A stretch of DNA of 64,000 nt from Agapanthus africanus. Its lineage: Eukaryota > Streptophyta > Magnoliopsida > Asparagales > Amaryllidaceae. The notes beneath the pieces were generated by a model. The model did no database searches. It was not told the DNA's origin and worked only from the letters and a program-made list of their open reading frames with translations. Positions within the stretch are counted from its first letter, which is position 1; each line of letters opens with the position of its first letter. The position numbers and the translations under genes were made by a program. Positions 11,486 to 22,294 of the stretch are shown one piece after another. The DNA lies in the NCBI GenBank assembly GCA_030015575.1, contig CM057337.1, positions 298,988,044 to 299,052,043 of the forward strand, written 5' to 3'.

Positions 11486-11515
11486 TATTTTTCTTTTTCT
11501 TTTTCTTTTTATTTT
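11486..11515 (+). repeat. Short TTTTTC-rich tract
   Basis: A run of roughly four TTTTTC units followed by TTTTTATTTTT, inside the insert. Confidence 0.6.
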
Positions 11516-12705
11516 TCAAGACCGGATATATTTTTCAATGATGCTCTTTCGGTGTTTAACTTTAAATACCGTTTTTTTCTTTCATACTAGGCTTTCAGGC
11601 AAGAGTATTTCTAGGTATCCTCTACTATCCCAAGTTTCAAGGTACGTGTAAGTGCAGTTGTAGGGTGTATACTTTCTAAATTTGAACTCAAGAAAAGAAA
11701 CTATTTTTCAGACTTATTCTTCAGTAGAGCTTCAATACTTTCCCCTCACTTGACTTAACTCAAGAACTGAACTCGACGTATACTTACCAAAGTCAGACAG
11801 AATGAGGGTTATTTTTAGGGTTTTCAATTCCTAAGCCTAGAATTTAGTTATTTCTAATATATCAACTAAACTTTCGGAATAAAGATCTAAGTTACCCTAA
11901 TAGCTAACTTGACGACAAAGTTTTTATATTTTTGGAAAAATTTTCGATTTTTGTGGGTTTTTAATAAGGTATCCAAATGCAAAATATACAAATGAATGCG
12001 AAGGAAGAAAACTTACCGAGCACACCCCCAAACTTAAACTTGACAGTGCCCTCACTGTCAGGCTACACCAAGAGGGTCAAAATTGTCGGTGCTCCCTAGA
12101 AACAAATATATACAAAACAAAAAGGAAAACAAAAAATATATACAAAAAAGGAGTCCCCCCCCAAACTTAAGTAAAACAGTGTTTCCACTGTTAAGCGTTG
12201 AAGTTCAGGATTAGGGGGGAAAGAGAATAGTATCAAGCTATACAAGGCCTTACACAGGCCAAAAGTTAACACCAACCATTCAAAGATCTTATCGTGATAA
12301 AGCAGTGGTTGGTAAAAGAAGGCGTAGAGAAAAGAGATGAAGAATACGCGAGACCGTATGGAGATAGAAGCGGGATACGGTCTCGGTATATGAGAAGAAG
12401 AATGGCGGAAGGGAGAAAGAAGTGGAATACGAACTTGAGGGTGAAAATGGAGTGAATAGATTAGCACAATTTGTGATGACCGATGTGTGAAAAGCGATTG
12501 TGCTAATATATTAACCCGTCGAGAAATAGGGTCAAATCCCTCAAGATTCGTGAGAAACCATGGGTATGCCGAACTTGGTAAACCAGACACAGGAAGTGCA
12601 AATGAGACGGTTTCTTGCCAGGTCGGAACGATGGAAAGGATGGAGGGAAGTGGTTGAGGAAGGGTATCGGTTAAGGGTTCTGGAGGGTGTACATAGTCAA
12701 TGACA

Positions 12706-13547
12706 GGGAGCTTTAACCACTCCTTTTAAAAAAGGCTATCAGGTTCTTTTGATTATATCAAGTTCACTACGTTCACGGTTTCGCCAAAACCAGTCGTAGC
12801 CCTCCGTCATTTCATATGGATGATCAGTAGTATTCAAGCTATGTTTGTTGTCCTTCGTCAAGGCATAGTGTTTGGTAGCTGCTGGGGTATTCATATGTAG
12901 CATAGATAGATGCGTTGGTTTGGGACAGTCATATTACTTTGTTGGCCTTCGTCAAGGGTATGTACGGGTGGGTTCAAATTAACAAGGATAATGATGGGAA
13001 GAACTTGACATGTGACTTATGATTTGTTGGCCTTCGTCAAGGTCATAAGAGCATGGGGCAAAAATCCACATCGGCAGTTTCTAAAGAAACTAAAACTTGC
13101 TAGTGTTGCATACCATTTGGAGTTTGATAATGTTGGTAGGATTCCTTCAGCATTATCACACGATGATATCTGGATCCCGATCCTACTGTGAGCATATGCA
13201 ACTCATCAGGAGATTCGTCAATTAACGATCAATGCTATAAACCAAGTAGGTGTCTAGAACAGTGTCAGCGGGGCTACGCCTCCAGAGAAAAGAGGTTATT
13301 TATTTAAGGAACTCCGTGAAAGTGTCGTAAAACCTCCCTCGAAGTACCGACACTAGCCTGGCTGAACGGTTAAGCAAGTATTGTACGGCGAGATCAGTCC
13401 TGACTAATTCTTAATTTATGGTTTGAAGAAGGATTCGAGAAACAGTGGGAGCCATCCAGTTTAGATCAACTAAAAACCAATCTAAACTTGCAAGAGCATC
13501 ATGCTAAAGTTTTTTCTTTTCTCTCTCAACTGCAGCAACCATGTGAC
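12706..13547 (+). other. Element A leader, second part
   Basis: This is the leader resuming after the insert ('agctttaaccactcctttt', matching E2 22725-22745) and running to the gag start. It holds the three-hairpin array. It ends in the pyrimidine-rich 'tttctctctcaactgcag' just before gag, a stretch E2 and B3 also have. Confidence 0.7.
12839..13049 (+). other. Three-hairpin leader array, element A copy
   Basis: H1 is 12839-12868 (CTATG/CATAG). H2 is about 12935-12960 (CTTTG pairing with CAAGG, weaker outer pairs). H3 is 13016-13049 (CTTATGA/TCATAAG). Each contains TTTGTTGG or a close variant, then CCTTCGTCAAGG, which itself can pair CCTT with AAGG. Confidence 0.7.
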
Positions 13548-14254
13548 CATGACTAGGTTACATCTAGATAACAAGTTGACTGAATTTGACTTTTATGACT
13601 GGCAAAAGTCTGTCCAGATGTCCATTGCCTATGACAAGCTGGACCACCCTATTACTACTCAAGCCCCCACCGTCCCGGTTCCTGGTTTCCACCGTCGCGG
13701 ATATGAATATCCATCAGACAAGGGAAAAGGAGAGTGCGAATGCCAAGTGCCTCGTGTTGGCTTCAGTTGATGGTGTATACCAGAAGCAGCACGAGAATAT
13801 GGACTTAGTTTCTATCTTCCTCCATAACAAAAATTTATATAGAGAGCAATCTCGTATCGCAAGATATAAGACCTCGAACGAATTGCTTCAAGCGAGGTTG
13901 GCTGTCGGGCCATCTGTAAGGGACGACGTCCTTACGATGACTAGCTATATTGATGAGCTCACGGACCTGGAGACCACGTTGGGAAACAGGTCATATGCTG
14001 ACTTATTTCCACAGTCCCTACCTTCTACTTACACCAAGAAAGAAACCAGGGAGACACCTGCTCTGCTTAATGGGGGACCTTCTTCTTCTGCATCCAGGAC
14101 GAAAGCAAAGGGTGAAAAGAGAAAAACCTCCACAAAGCCGATATACGGTGTCAGTGAAGTAGAAGGAAAGGGAAGAGCAAAAGTTTCAAGACTTGGTATA
14201 GGTAAAGAATGATGTTCCTATTGTTATGGGAACGGGCATTGGCAGAAAGATTGC
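13548..14254 (+). pseudogene. gag: Element A gag, frameshifted, with zinc knuckle
   Basis: This is the copia capsid/nucleocapsid, which would package the element RNA into cytoplasmic particles. It begins at ATG 13548 (MTRLHLDNKL..), aligning with the E2 start. The frame changes near 13680, and the protein continues in the frame read from 13586 (..NAKCLVLASVDG..SIFLHNKNLYREQSRIARY..). Against E2, about 33 residues are missing after LPSTY (near 14030). A TGA at 14210-14212 stops the frame directly before an intact zinc knuckle C-SY-C-YGNG-H-WQKD-C at 14213-14254. The knuckle shows the stop is secondary. Not functional. Confidence 0.85.
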
Positions 14255-14685
14255 AGGGCTTTGGAAGCCAGTAGCCAGTATTCGAAGCTTGTTGTGGCTT
14301 CAGCCTCGAGTGTGTTTGTAATTGAGAACTGTTTGTCAATTAACTCTACTTCCTAGGTACTAGATACCGGAGCAGGATCTCATATCTGTAATTCATTACA
14401 TGCTTTGAAAAACCGTAGTGTTATTAGGGTAGGCAATTTGTCTATCAGAGTTGAGAACGGAATGAGCGTGGACGCTGAATCCATGGGAGAATATCGCCTA
14501 AGTTTGACAAGTGGGTAGATATTGATTCTACATAACTGTTTGTATGTACCTAGTTTGACTTGTAATATCATATCATTGTCCTCACTTTCGAGAGAGGGAT
14601 ATGATTTTACATTCGTAAGCGATGTGGTTCACATCCACCTAAATCAAGTTCTGATTGGATCCGGTACATTAGATGTATATACGTA
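14255..14685 (+). pseudogene. pol: Element A protease and integrase N-terminal region, decayed
   Basis: Between the zinc knuckle and the integrase frame, the DNA aligns to the E2 protease. It reads STS.VLDTGAGSHICNSL near 14345-14400, so the aspartic protease signature DTGA (start about 14368) survives, but a stop replaces the preceding Trp (TAG at about 14356). Frameshifts follow, before 14686. The protease would cut the Gag-Pol polyprotein. Not functional. Confidence 0.7.
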
Positions 14686-15780
14686 TTGAATCAAGCTCAG
14701 GTTTTCAATGTCCATAACACACTTAAAAGAAAGTCTCCGGAAATAAATCAGGCTTTCTTATGGCATTGTAGAATAGGTCACATCAATGAAGCACGGTTGA
14801 CTAAGTTACATAGAGAAGGATTTTTGAATCCGTTCGAATATCAATCTTATGCTACTTGTGAATCCTATCTTATGGAAAAGATGACAAAGAATCCATTTAC
14901 TGGACCCGGAGTAAGAGCGAGCGAGCTCTTGGGACTCATACACAGCGATGTGTATGGTCCAATGTCTACACATGCACGAGATAGTTATTCCTACTTCATT
15001 ACTTTTACGGATGATTTCTCTTGGTATGGACATATCTTCTTGATGAAGCATAAATCCGAGGCCTTCGAGAAGTTCCGGGAATACAAGAATGAAGTGGAAA
15101 ACCAAACAGGAAAAAGTATCAAGACACTGAGATCTGATCGAGGTGGTGAAAACTTAAGTGCCGAGTTCCTGGGTTACTTAAAAGAGAATGGAATTCTCTC
15201 TCAGCTTACTCCTCCATACACACCACAACACAACGGTATATCGGAAAGGCGGAATCGAACCGTATTGGATATGGTTCATTCCATGATGAGTAAGGCTGAG
15301 TTACCGCGATCATTTTGGGGTTATGCACTAGAATCAGCTGCATACCTTTTGTACAAGGTTCCAACCAAGATTGTGCCTACCATACCATATCAGATGTGGA
15401 GTGGGAAGAAACCCTATCTTCAGTACCTGAAGACATGGGAAAGCCCAGCTTTTGTTAAAAAGCAGCATGCGGACAAGCTCGAGGCATGCTTTGTACAGTG
15501 TAAGTTTGTGGGATATCCAAAGAACTCCAAGGGGTATTGTTTCTATTACGCAGAGGAACAAAAGGTTTTTGTTTCTCGTCATGCCCACTTCTTGGAAGCT
15601 GAATTTTTAGAAAATCAGAAGAGTGGGAGCGCAATAGAACTGGAAGAAATTCCAAAACCACAAGCTGTTACTGAAAATATGGTAGAATCAGAAGTTTCAG
15701 AAAAAGGGACATCCCGGCGCCTATCCGCAGAACTAGTAGGAAGTCTCATCCGCCCGAGAGATACTACTGTTTTCTCATAG
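14686..15780 (+). pseudogene. pol: Element A integrase (364-residue open stretch)
   Basis: This would insert the cDNA into chromosomes. The zinc-binding part is HCRIGH at residues 27-32 with CESY at 58-61, where the last Cys of the HHCC finger is lost (E2 has CQSC). The catalytic triad is visible: D88 (HSDVYGP), D151 (LRSDRGGEN) and E187 (NGISERRNRT), giving the copia DD35E spacing. The C-terminal part has the copia GKKPYL..FVGYP..KGY segment. The stretch is open from the first Met after a break, so this start is not the native one. TAG at 15778 ends it before RT. Confidence 0.9.
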
Positions 15781-16719
15781 ACGGGGATAAAGAAGATTGC
15801 ATCATTGACAATGATGACCCGACTAGGTTCGAGCAAGCCATTTAGAGCGGCGACTCAGTAAAATGGCTGGATGCAATGCGGACCGAAATGGAGTCCATGT
15901 ACACTAACAAAGTATGGACTTTGGACATTGGTCCAGATAGGGTAAAACCCCGTAGGATGAAAATGGATCTTCAAAAAGAAGATTGGTGTAGATGGACAGG
16001 TTGAAACCTATAAGGCTAGACTTGTTGCAAAGGGCTTTCGTCAAACACCTGGTTTGGACTATGACGAAACCTTTTCTCCAGTGGCTATGCTCAAATCCAT
16101 TCGGGTCCTTCTTGCCATTGCTGCCTTCCATGATTATGAGATCTGGCAGATGGACATAAATTCGGCTTTTCTAAATGGTAATTTGGAAGAGTGTGTCTAT
16201 ATGGATCAGCCAGAGGGATTCATTCAGAGTGGGAGCAGCGGTAAAGTGTGCAAGTTGCTTAGGTCCATTTATGGACTAAAGCAGGCATCGCGGAGTTGGA
16301 ACATCTGTTTTGATGATACTGTTAAAGAATTCGACTTTATCAAGAATCCAGATGAACCATGCATATACAGTAAGATTGTAGGGAGAGCTGTAGTATTCCT
16401 CATCTTGTACGTGGATGACATTCTCCTAATAGGAAATGATATTCCTATGCTACAGTCAGTCAAAGGATTCTTGTCACAGAAGTTGTCCATGAAGGACCTG
16501 GGTGATGCCACCTACATTCTGGGGATCCAGATCTATCGTGATAGATCAAAGAGGATGTTGGGACTTTCGCAGTCCAGGTACATAAACACTATATTGAAAA
16601 GATTCAGTATGGAAGATTCTAAGCGCTGTAATCTTCCGGCTTGTCACGGAATCACCCTCTCCAAAGAGATGTCTCCCAAGACTAATTTGGAAAGGGCTCG
16701 CATGTCGATTATACCCTAG
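15781..16719 (+). pseudogene. pol: Element A reverse transcriptase
   Basis: This would copy element RNA into DNA. It reads in the integrase frame with further stops (TAG near 15844), then stays open from 16054 to 16719. The motifs are KARLVAKGFRQTPGLDYDETFSPV, the first catalytic Asp in MDINSAFLNG, PEGFIQSGSSG, YGLKQASRSWN, and the active site YVDD at 16408-16419. TAG at 16717 truncates it before the connection/RNase H region. The length and motif order match copia RT. Confidence 0.9.
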
Positions 16720-17394
16720 GCTTCTGCGGTAGACTCTATAATATATGCGATGTTATGTACCAGACGAGATGTAGCATACGCATTGAGCGTTGTAAGCCGG
16801 TATCAGGAAAACCCAAGGGAGAAGCACTAGATAGCAGTAAAGAACATTCTCAAGTACCTGAGAAGGACTAAGGAGATGTTCTTGGTGTATGGCGGAAATG
16901 ACCTCCAGATTGAGGCCTTTGCTGACTCCAGCTTCCAGAGTGACAAGGATGACTCCAAGTCTATGTCGGGTTATGTCTTTACCCTCAATGGAGAGACGGT
17001 CTGTTGGAAGAATTCCAAGTAGGACACCGTTGCTGACTCAACGATAGAAGCGGAGTACATAGCTGCTTGTGATGCTGCAAAAGAAGCTGTCTGGATGAAG
17101 AAGTTCCTCACAGAATTTTAGGTGGTTCCTACCAGTGTTGATCCAATACCTCTGTATTGCGACAACAATGGCACTATAGCTTTAGCGAAGGAACCCAGGT
17201 CCCATCAGAAGTCCAGACACATCTTAAGTAGGTATCACCTGATCAGGGAGATCGTAGATCGCCGGGAGACCGAGGTGAAGAGAGTAGATACAGAGAATAA
17301 CACTGCTGATCCATTCACTAAGGCCATTCCTCAGACGCAGTTCGAGAGGCTATTCGAGATGATAGGTCTGCGATATGCCAGTACATGGCCCTAG
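16720..17394 (+). pseudogene. pol: Element A connection and RNase H domain
   Basis: This would remove RNA from the RNA:DNA hybrid. The same frame is interrupted by stops near 16828, 17022 and 17119. Visible motifs are ADSSFQSDKDD with a catalytic Asp (~16920), TIEAEYIAA with the catalytic Glu (~17045), LYCDN (~17155), KSRHI..RYHLIRE, and the C-terminal ADPFTKAIPQTQF. TAG at 17392 ends the polyprotein 2 nt before the polypurine-tract region. Not functional. Confidence 0.88.
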
Positions 17395-17396
17395 TG

Positions 17397-17408
17397 CAAG
17401 TGGGAGAT
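17397..17408 (+). other. Polypurine tract of A
   Basis: CAAGTGGGAGAT lies immediately before the 3' LTR. Confidence 0.85.
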
Positions 17409-19346
17409 TGTTAGTGTCTATGCCCTAGAGGCCATTACTGTATCATACTAGTTTGTATATTACTTAATGGAAGCTTGGGATATTCATAGTTGTATTGACA
17501 GTCTTGCTAAAAATGGTAGTATGCTACTTGGTTTGTTTCTACTTTAATATGTGCATATGTTTCTTTTAACGTATCGCTTATACATATTAGTAGAGCCCTT
17601 AGGATCTTTGCTCGATTACCAGCGTTGTGATGGCAGTCACACTAGTGGGGGCTGGATAGTCTATAAGCAACATCCTATACAGGTCCCTGGTCATAGGATT
17701 ATCGAGACGAGGCATCGATACTCCGGAGTAGACTGGTGTATACGCTTCTCATCTCAGTTGGGGAGATGGTCTGTCCCACATCCATCAGTACATTGTATTG
17801 GAAATAGTATGCAGGTGCTCGTTAGGTTACGGGTATACCGGACAGGACTCGCGGGGAACTGCAGGTTGGTATTATACCCATCGTCAGATAGCAGTTCCCA
17901 GGTGATATGAGTACAGCTTAGTCCGTCGACTTGACCCTGCTACTTCGCCTCGGGTGTGTTCCCACTGTTCTTAGATTACTACCCTACCACGGCTCAAAGG
18001 AGTCGTGCAAATATGTAGTAGTTGGGTGCAGTCCCGAAACACTTGGAGGCAGTAGCGGTTAGACAGGATCCGTCTCTCCTGGTAATGGGGGTTGATATCG
18101 CGCTATGTAGAGCCATTACGCAAAGTCCATGGCCAGGGCAAGTGAGATTTACTGGTAGGTTCCAGTAGTTTCTCAAGGTGTAATGGGCTACAACCCGACA
18201 CGACTTATACCGCTATTAAGGGTCTGACATTTACCGCGATAGTCCTAGAAGAACAGACCGGACTGTACGGAGATTGTCACTTCAGGCTCAGTAGGAGTTC
18301 GGATGGGTTTCCTCATTGACCTTCTTATCGACATCTACCTGGGGACCTTTACGTACAGCCAGTACCGCTTGCGGCCTGTGGTTAAACCCACTACCACCGT
18401 AGTGTCGAGTTTTTAGAGTCCCACACAGAGAGTTTCCCTGCACCGGGCAAAAGGTGTAGAGGCCGTATGGTTTTACGGCAGGGCCGCGATCACTTACGTA
18501 CACTTGTACACGTACTATGATCGGGCAGATAATACTAGCGGGCTTTGGTTTAAGCCAGATTCTAGTATTATACAGATGGATTTATTCAGTCAAAGATTAT
18601 CCGTGTTTTTTCGGAAATACGGATGGGAGGGGCAGTCTCGTAAATTCTCGGGAAGCTTCTAGAAGAAGGTGACTCATTTGTGTTTATTTCCCTTTGTGAT
18701 TTAAACTAAATGAGGTGGAGGATAAGGTGCATGTATGCATTAAATGATCCATGACTCATTGGGTGATTCACTAGATGATGCACCTTGTGAATTAAATGAA
18801 GCATGATGAATATTAGATCTTTATTCTTTTTGATAATATTGTTATGCTTCATGATATTCACAAAGTGAGAAGGATGATTTCATTATTACAAAACACTTCT
18901 CTCTCCTCAAGTCTTCATCTTCTTCCTCAAAACCCTAAAAGCTCTCATGAGTTGAGATTCCTAGGGTTTAAATGACTAATTAATCCATCTAAATACTTTA
19001 CACCCTCTAGGACTTCTTGACTAGCATGTTAAAAGCCGTAGTTATCTCAGATTTGAGATTGGAGCTCGGACTATAGACTCTCGGGTGGATCGTCTTTGAC
19101 TCGAGGAGGCCGTTAAGGTACCCATGTTCCATAGTGCCAACGAGATGTGGAGTACAGCGATTAAGACCCGAAGGACTTGTAACGTGAGGTATAACTTTGA
19201 ATTCGAGTAGTTAAACCTCAAGTAGTTTGCTAGCTACGGTTTGTGTTCGATCCTTGGTTTGAGTCGATGTTGCGAAGCTCGTAAAAATCATTTTTTGCTA
19301 ATTCCGCCTCCCAGCGGACACGTGGGGTGCATGACATCGACTTAAA
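17409..19346 (+). mobile_element. Element A 3' LTR
   Basis: It starts TGTTAGTGTCTATGCCCTAG and ends near 19346 as CTTAAA, where CTTACA is expected (1938 bp). A hairpin (CCGTG..TACGG, 18601-18622) sits where E2, B2 and B3 carry hairpins of other sequence. The flank beyond it is leader DNA of element G. Confidence 0.85.
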
Positions 19347-19457
19347 AATTGTTTAGACAATGTTAAAGTATCGAAACCGAAACAAAACCCAAACACTGCC
19401 CCTGCACATTCCAGTCTCTGTTGTTTTTAAAGTGCCATCTAAAATTATTTAAACAAG
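19347..19457 (+). other. Element G leader fragment, left of E2
   Basis: Non-coding A-rich sequence. It continues at 29541 once E2 is removed, and from about 29825 on the joined sequence matches the B2 and B3 leaders. No LTR or primer-binding site of G is visible. Confidence 0.55.
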
Positions 19458-19462
19458 TGCAG
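19458..19462. repeat. Target-site duplication TGCAG, left copy (E2)
   Basis: Repeated at 29536-29540. Confidence 0.9.
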
Positions 19463-21479
19463 TGTTAGTGTATATGCCCTAGAGGCCATTACTGTATCAT
19501 ACTAGTTTGTATATTACTTAATGGAAGCTTGGGATGTTCACAGTTGTATAGACAATCTTGCTCAAAATGGTAGTATGCTACTTGGTTTGTTTCTACTTTA
19601 ATATGTGCATGTGTTTCTTTTAGCATATCGCTTATACATATTAGTGGAGCCCTTAGGATCTTTGCTTGATTACCAGCGTTGTGATGGCAGTCACACTAGT
19701 GGGGGCTGGGTAATCTATAAGCACATCCTTATACAGGTCCCTAGTCGTGGGATTATCGAGACAGGGCATCGATACTCCGGATTAGACTATCGTATGCGCT
19801 TCTCATCCCAGTAGGGGAGATGGTCTGTCCCATAGCCATTAGTACATTGTACCGGTGATAGAATGTGGGTGCTCGTTAGGATATGAGTACACTGGACAGG
19901 ACTCGCTGGGAACTGTTGGTTGGTATTATACCTATCGTCGGTTATAAGTTCCCAGGTGACATGAGTACAGCTTAGTCCGTTGACTTGACACTGTCACTTC
20001 GCCTCGAGTGTGTTCCCACTGTTCTTAGATTGCTACCCTACCATGGCTCAAATGAGTCGTGTAAATAGGTAGTAGTTGGGTACAGTGTCGAAGCACTTGG
20101 AGGCAATGACGGTTAGACAGGATTCGTCTCTCCCGATATTAGGAGTTGATATCGCGCTGTGTTTAGGAGAGCCATTACACACAGTCCCTGGCCAGGGCAA
20201 GCGAGATTTGCTGGTAGTGTTTCCAGTAATTTCTCAGGGTGTTCTGGGCTACACTCCGACATGACTTGTACCGCTATTAGGGGACTGACGTTTACCGTCC
20301 CTTAGGCCCGACATGCGATACTCTCAAACGAACAGACCGGACTGTACGGAGATTGTCACATTCAGGCTCAGTAGGAGTTCGGATGGGTTCACCTCATCGG
20401 TCTTCTTGTCGGCATCTACCTGGGGACCGTTACATACAGCTAGTACCGCTTGCGGCCTGTAGTTAAACCCACTGCCAGCGTAGTGTCGAGTCTTTAGAGT
20501 CCCACACAGAGGGTTGTTCGCCTTTGGATAAAACAGAGTAGAGGTCGCATGGTGTTGCGACGGGGTTCGTTCACATCCGCGCACTTATGCACGTTTGGTG
20601 TCCGGGCAGTCATTACTAACGGGCTTTAGTTTAAGCCAGATACTAGTATTTGTTTTGGGATTGGTTTTGTCTCATTGTATTCGTGTTCCTTGGAACACGG
20701 ATGCGGGTGTGTATGCATAGTTGACAGAGGAAGAGGAACCTCATTAGGGTTGTTGACCGTTGACTTTTTCTAAACCCTAATGAGAATGAGAAATATGATT
20801 AATAATATTAATTAAGGATAATTGTGCCATGGTTGAGGTTGGGTTGACCATTTGACCATGATCAGTTCTTTTGCAAGATGCTTCTTGAAGCTTGCAATTA
20901 GCTTTAAATGTGAAATGATATTGGTCACTTCAACTAACCATCACAATTTTCTTTAGTTATTATTATTATTCTTATATGAGAGAATGGTTGTTATTTTTTC
21001 TCTCATTCTCTCTTGCTCTTTCTCTCTCATGCTTTGCTCTCCCTCTTTCTCTCTCAAAGCTCTCTTCTTTCATGTGTTGAAAAACATGATCTTTGTGAGA
21101 TAAAACCATCAAGACACCTCTCTACTCATTCTAGGGTTCTTAGCCTAGCAAGCCAAGCACTCTAGTTACTTCTTGGTTGAGGTAGGAGCTCAAGGTAGAG
21201 GTTTTCGGATGGATCTTTCTTCGGCAAAGAGAAGACAACGAGGAGGAGCCATCTACACCACTCCAAGGAGCTAGCAACAAAGAGGACCACAACAAGAAGA
21301 TAAGGAGTTCAAGAACTAGGTATAACCATCTTACCTATTAGCTAAAACTTGTAGTTCGTTTCTTAGTTTTTGTTTAGCAAAGATCCTCTAATTTTAGTCC
21401 ATGTTACCTTATGTTAAAAATCCGTTTTTTACCTATTCCGCCTCCCCGTAAGCACCGGGGTGGGTAACGTGGACTTACA
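19463..21479 (+). mobile_element. E2 5' LTR
   Basis: From TGTTAGTGTATATGCCCTAG to GTGGACTTACA, 2017 bp. It contains a TTAAGGATAA/TTAATATTAATT region near 20800 and pyrimidine-rich runs near 20995-21070. The primer-binding site follows after one base. Confidence 0.93.
20682..20699 (+). other. LTR hairpin, E2 copy
   Basis: CGTGTTCC and GGAACACG enclose a TT loop. Positional counterparts with different but paired sequence are in B2 (31951-31969), B3 (35111-35130) and B4 (37599-37618). The E2 3' LTR keeps CGTGTT..AACACG at 28736-28753. Confidence 0.7.
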
Positions 21480-21480
21480 G

Positions 21481-21493
21481 TGATATCAGAGCC
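21481..21493 (+). other. Primer-binding site of E2
   Basis: TGATATCAGAGCC differs by one base from the initiator tRNA-Met complement TGGTATCAGAGCC. Confidence 0.9.
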
Positions 21494-21697
21494 TAGCTAA
21501 ACATCATCTAACATGTTAGCAAAGTGTTTAGAACTTCGATCCGGAAAAAAATCGCAAAATACATCAAAATCTTGTGCTTTCTGCCGTTTTTGAAAGCAGG
21601 TCTGAAAATATTTCCACACACCTAAAAAATACGTGCAGGGTTTTTTAGGAACACCCAAGAAAAACGAGCCCATGACTTGGTCAGACTGCCGCGGAAG

Positions 21698-21746
21698 CGC
21701 GGCGAAACCAAGCGTTTCGCCGCGGATCCGCGGCCGAGTCGACTCG
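21698..21746 (+). other. GC-rich palindromes after the E2 primer-binding site
   Basis: CGCGGCGAAA (21698-21707) pairs with TTTCGCCGCG (21715-21724). GCCGCGGATCCGCGGC (21719-21734) is a perfect palindrome overlapping it. CGAGTCGACTCG (21735-21746) is a third perfect palindrome. The overlapping arms mean two alternative folds are possible. Confidence 0.85.
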
Positions 21747-21936
21747 ATCGCGACTCGTTTTTCCTGCAGTGTGTTCAGACTGATGTTTTGTGATTTTTAA
21801 GATGATTTGTTTCTGCCCAGATTCTTCAGAGAAGAGTATTGTATTTGGGGTAGTTTCAATTTGGAATATTGATCGAAATTTTATAAACTTTAGCTAATTG
21901 GTTATATCTGTAATGTGATATATGTACTGAACGTCG

Positions 21937-21960
21937 ACTAATCGCTATACGTCGATTAGT
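21937..21960 (+). other. GCTATA-loop stem, E2 copy
   Basis: ACTAATC (21937-21943) pairs with GATTAGT (21954-21960) around GCTATACGTC. In B2, B3, G and F the same loop core lies in stems of other sequence. Confidence 0.6.
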
Positions 21961-22191
21961 GCGAGTTGTGCATATCTATGATCTGTGATGTTGGATTGTG
22001 TATATGAACTTGTTGGATTGTCGCGGATGAATAGCCGAGGTTGTGAAATGAGAGTTTCTTTATCTTTCATTTGATGTAAATTGTAAATTGATGTAATATT
22101 ATTTTTATGGCCGCACATCCGGGTTGAGGTTGTAGTCGCCATTGTATATTATTTCTTTTACTGTTTTTGCTCCTAGGATAGACCCAAGGTG

Positions 22192-22294
22192 GGGTGCACA
22201 AACTACCGGGTACATTGAAGTGCCGAGTGGCCTACTCACGTTGTTGAGGGAGGTTGCTTCACTTCGGGTACTTGGCGGGTAGTTTGCCGCACCC
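22192..22294 (+). other. Leader long stem, E2 copy
   Basis: Three paired blocks: GGGTGC (22192-22197) with GCACCC (22289-22294), AAACTACC (22200-22207) with GGTAGTTT (22278-22285), and GAAGTG (22217-22222) with CACTTC (22260-22265). Confidence 0.75.

Larger units (their letters stand above)
9085..12705. mobile_element. Unrelated ~3.6-kb insert in the leader of A, probably another retroelement fragment
   Basis: Neighbouring leaders (E2 at ~22700, B3 at ~47690) run straight through this point, so the segment is extra in A. It is non-coding; the longest frames (9249-9590 +, 12096-12590 -) show no recognisable domain. On the minus strand it has three AAGTTTGGGGG-type purine runs (about 10832-10844, 12027-12038, 12160-12172). 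Such runs are common near the 3' end of plant Ty3/gypsy elements of the Tat/Athila kind. A minus-strand TATAAATA lies at about 10199-10206. I see no clear LTR pair and no target duplication, so its class is a guess. Confidence 0.45.
6743..19346 (+). mobile_element. Element A: Ty1/copia (Angela/BARE-like), broken
   Basis: The order is: 3' part of the 5' LTR (6743-7728), primer-binding site, leader, foreign insert (9085-12705), rest of the leader, gag-pol (13548-17394), polypurine tract, and 3' LTR (17409-19346). About 950 bp at the start of the 5' LTR is missing, so no left target duplication can be read. gag has a frameshift and a deletion, and pol has several in-frame stops. The element is inactive. 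Confidence 0.85.

Noticed and set aside
12096..12590. 164-codon minus-strand open frame
   Set aside because: It is inside the foreign insert, has a biased low-complexity composition and no recognisable domain, and overlaps purine-rich non-coding signals.
12839..13049. CRISPR-like regular spacing of a repeated motif
   Set aside because: There are only three units with diverged flanks in a plant retrotransposon leader; the pattern is a hairpin array, not a repeat-spacer array.
14210..14212. Possible programmed stop (TGA) between gag and pol, at the zinc knuckle
   Set aside because: E2 also has a TGA near the knuckle (24326), but at a different codon, replacing the first Cys. Both elements have many other stops. 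Independent decay is simpler.
15455..15836. Minus-strand open frames overlapping the A integrase
   Set aside because: They are shadows of a clearly recognisable integrase on the plus strand.
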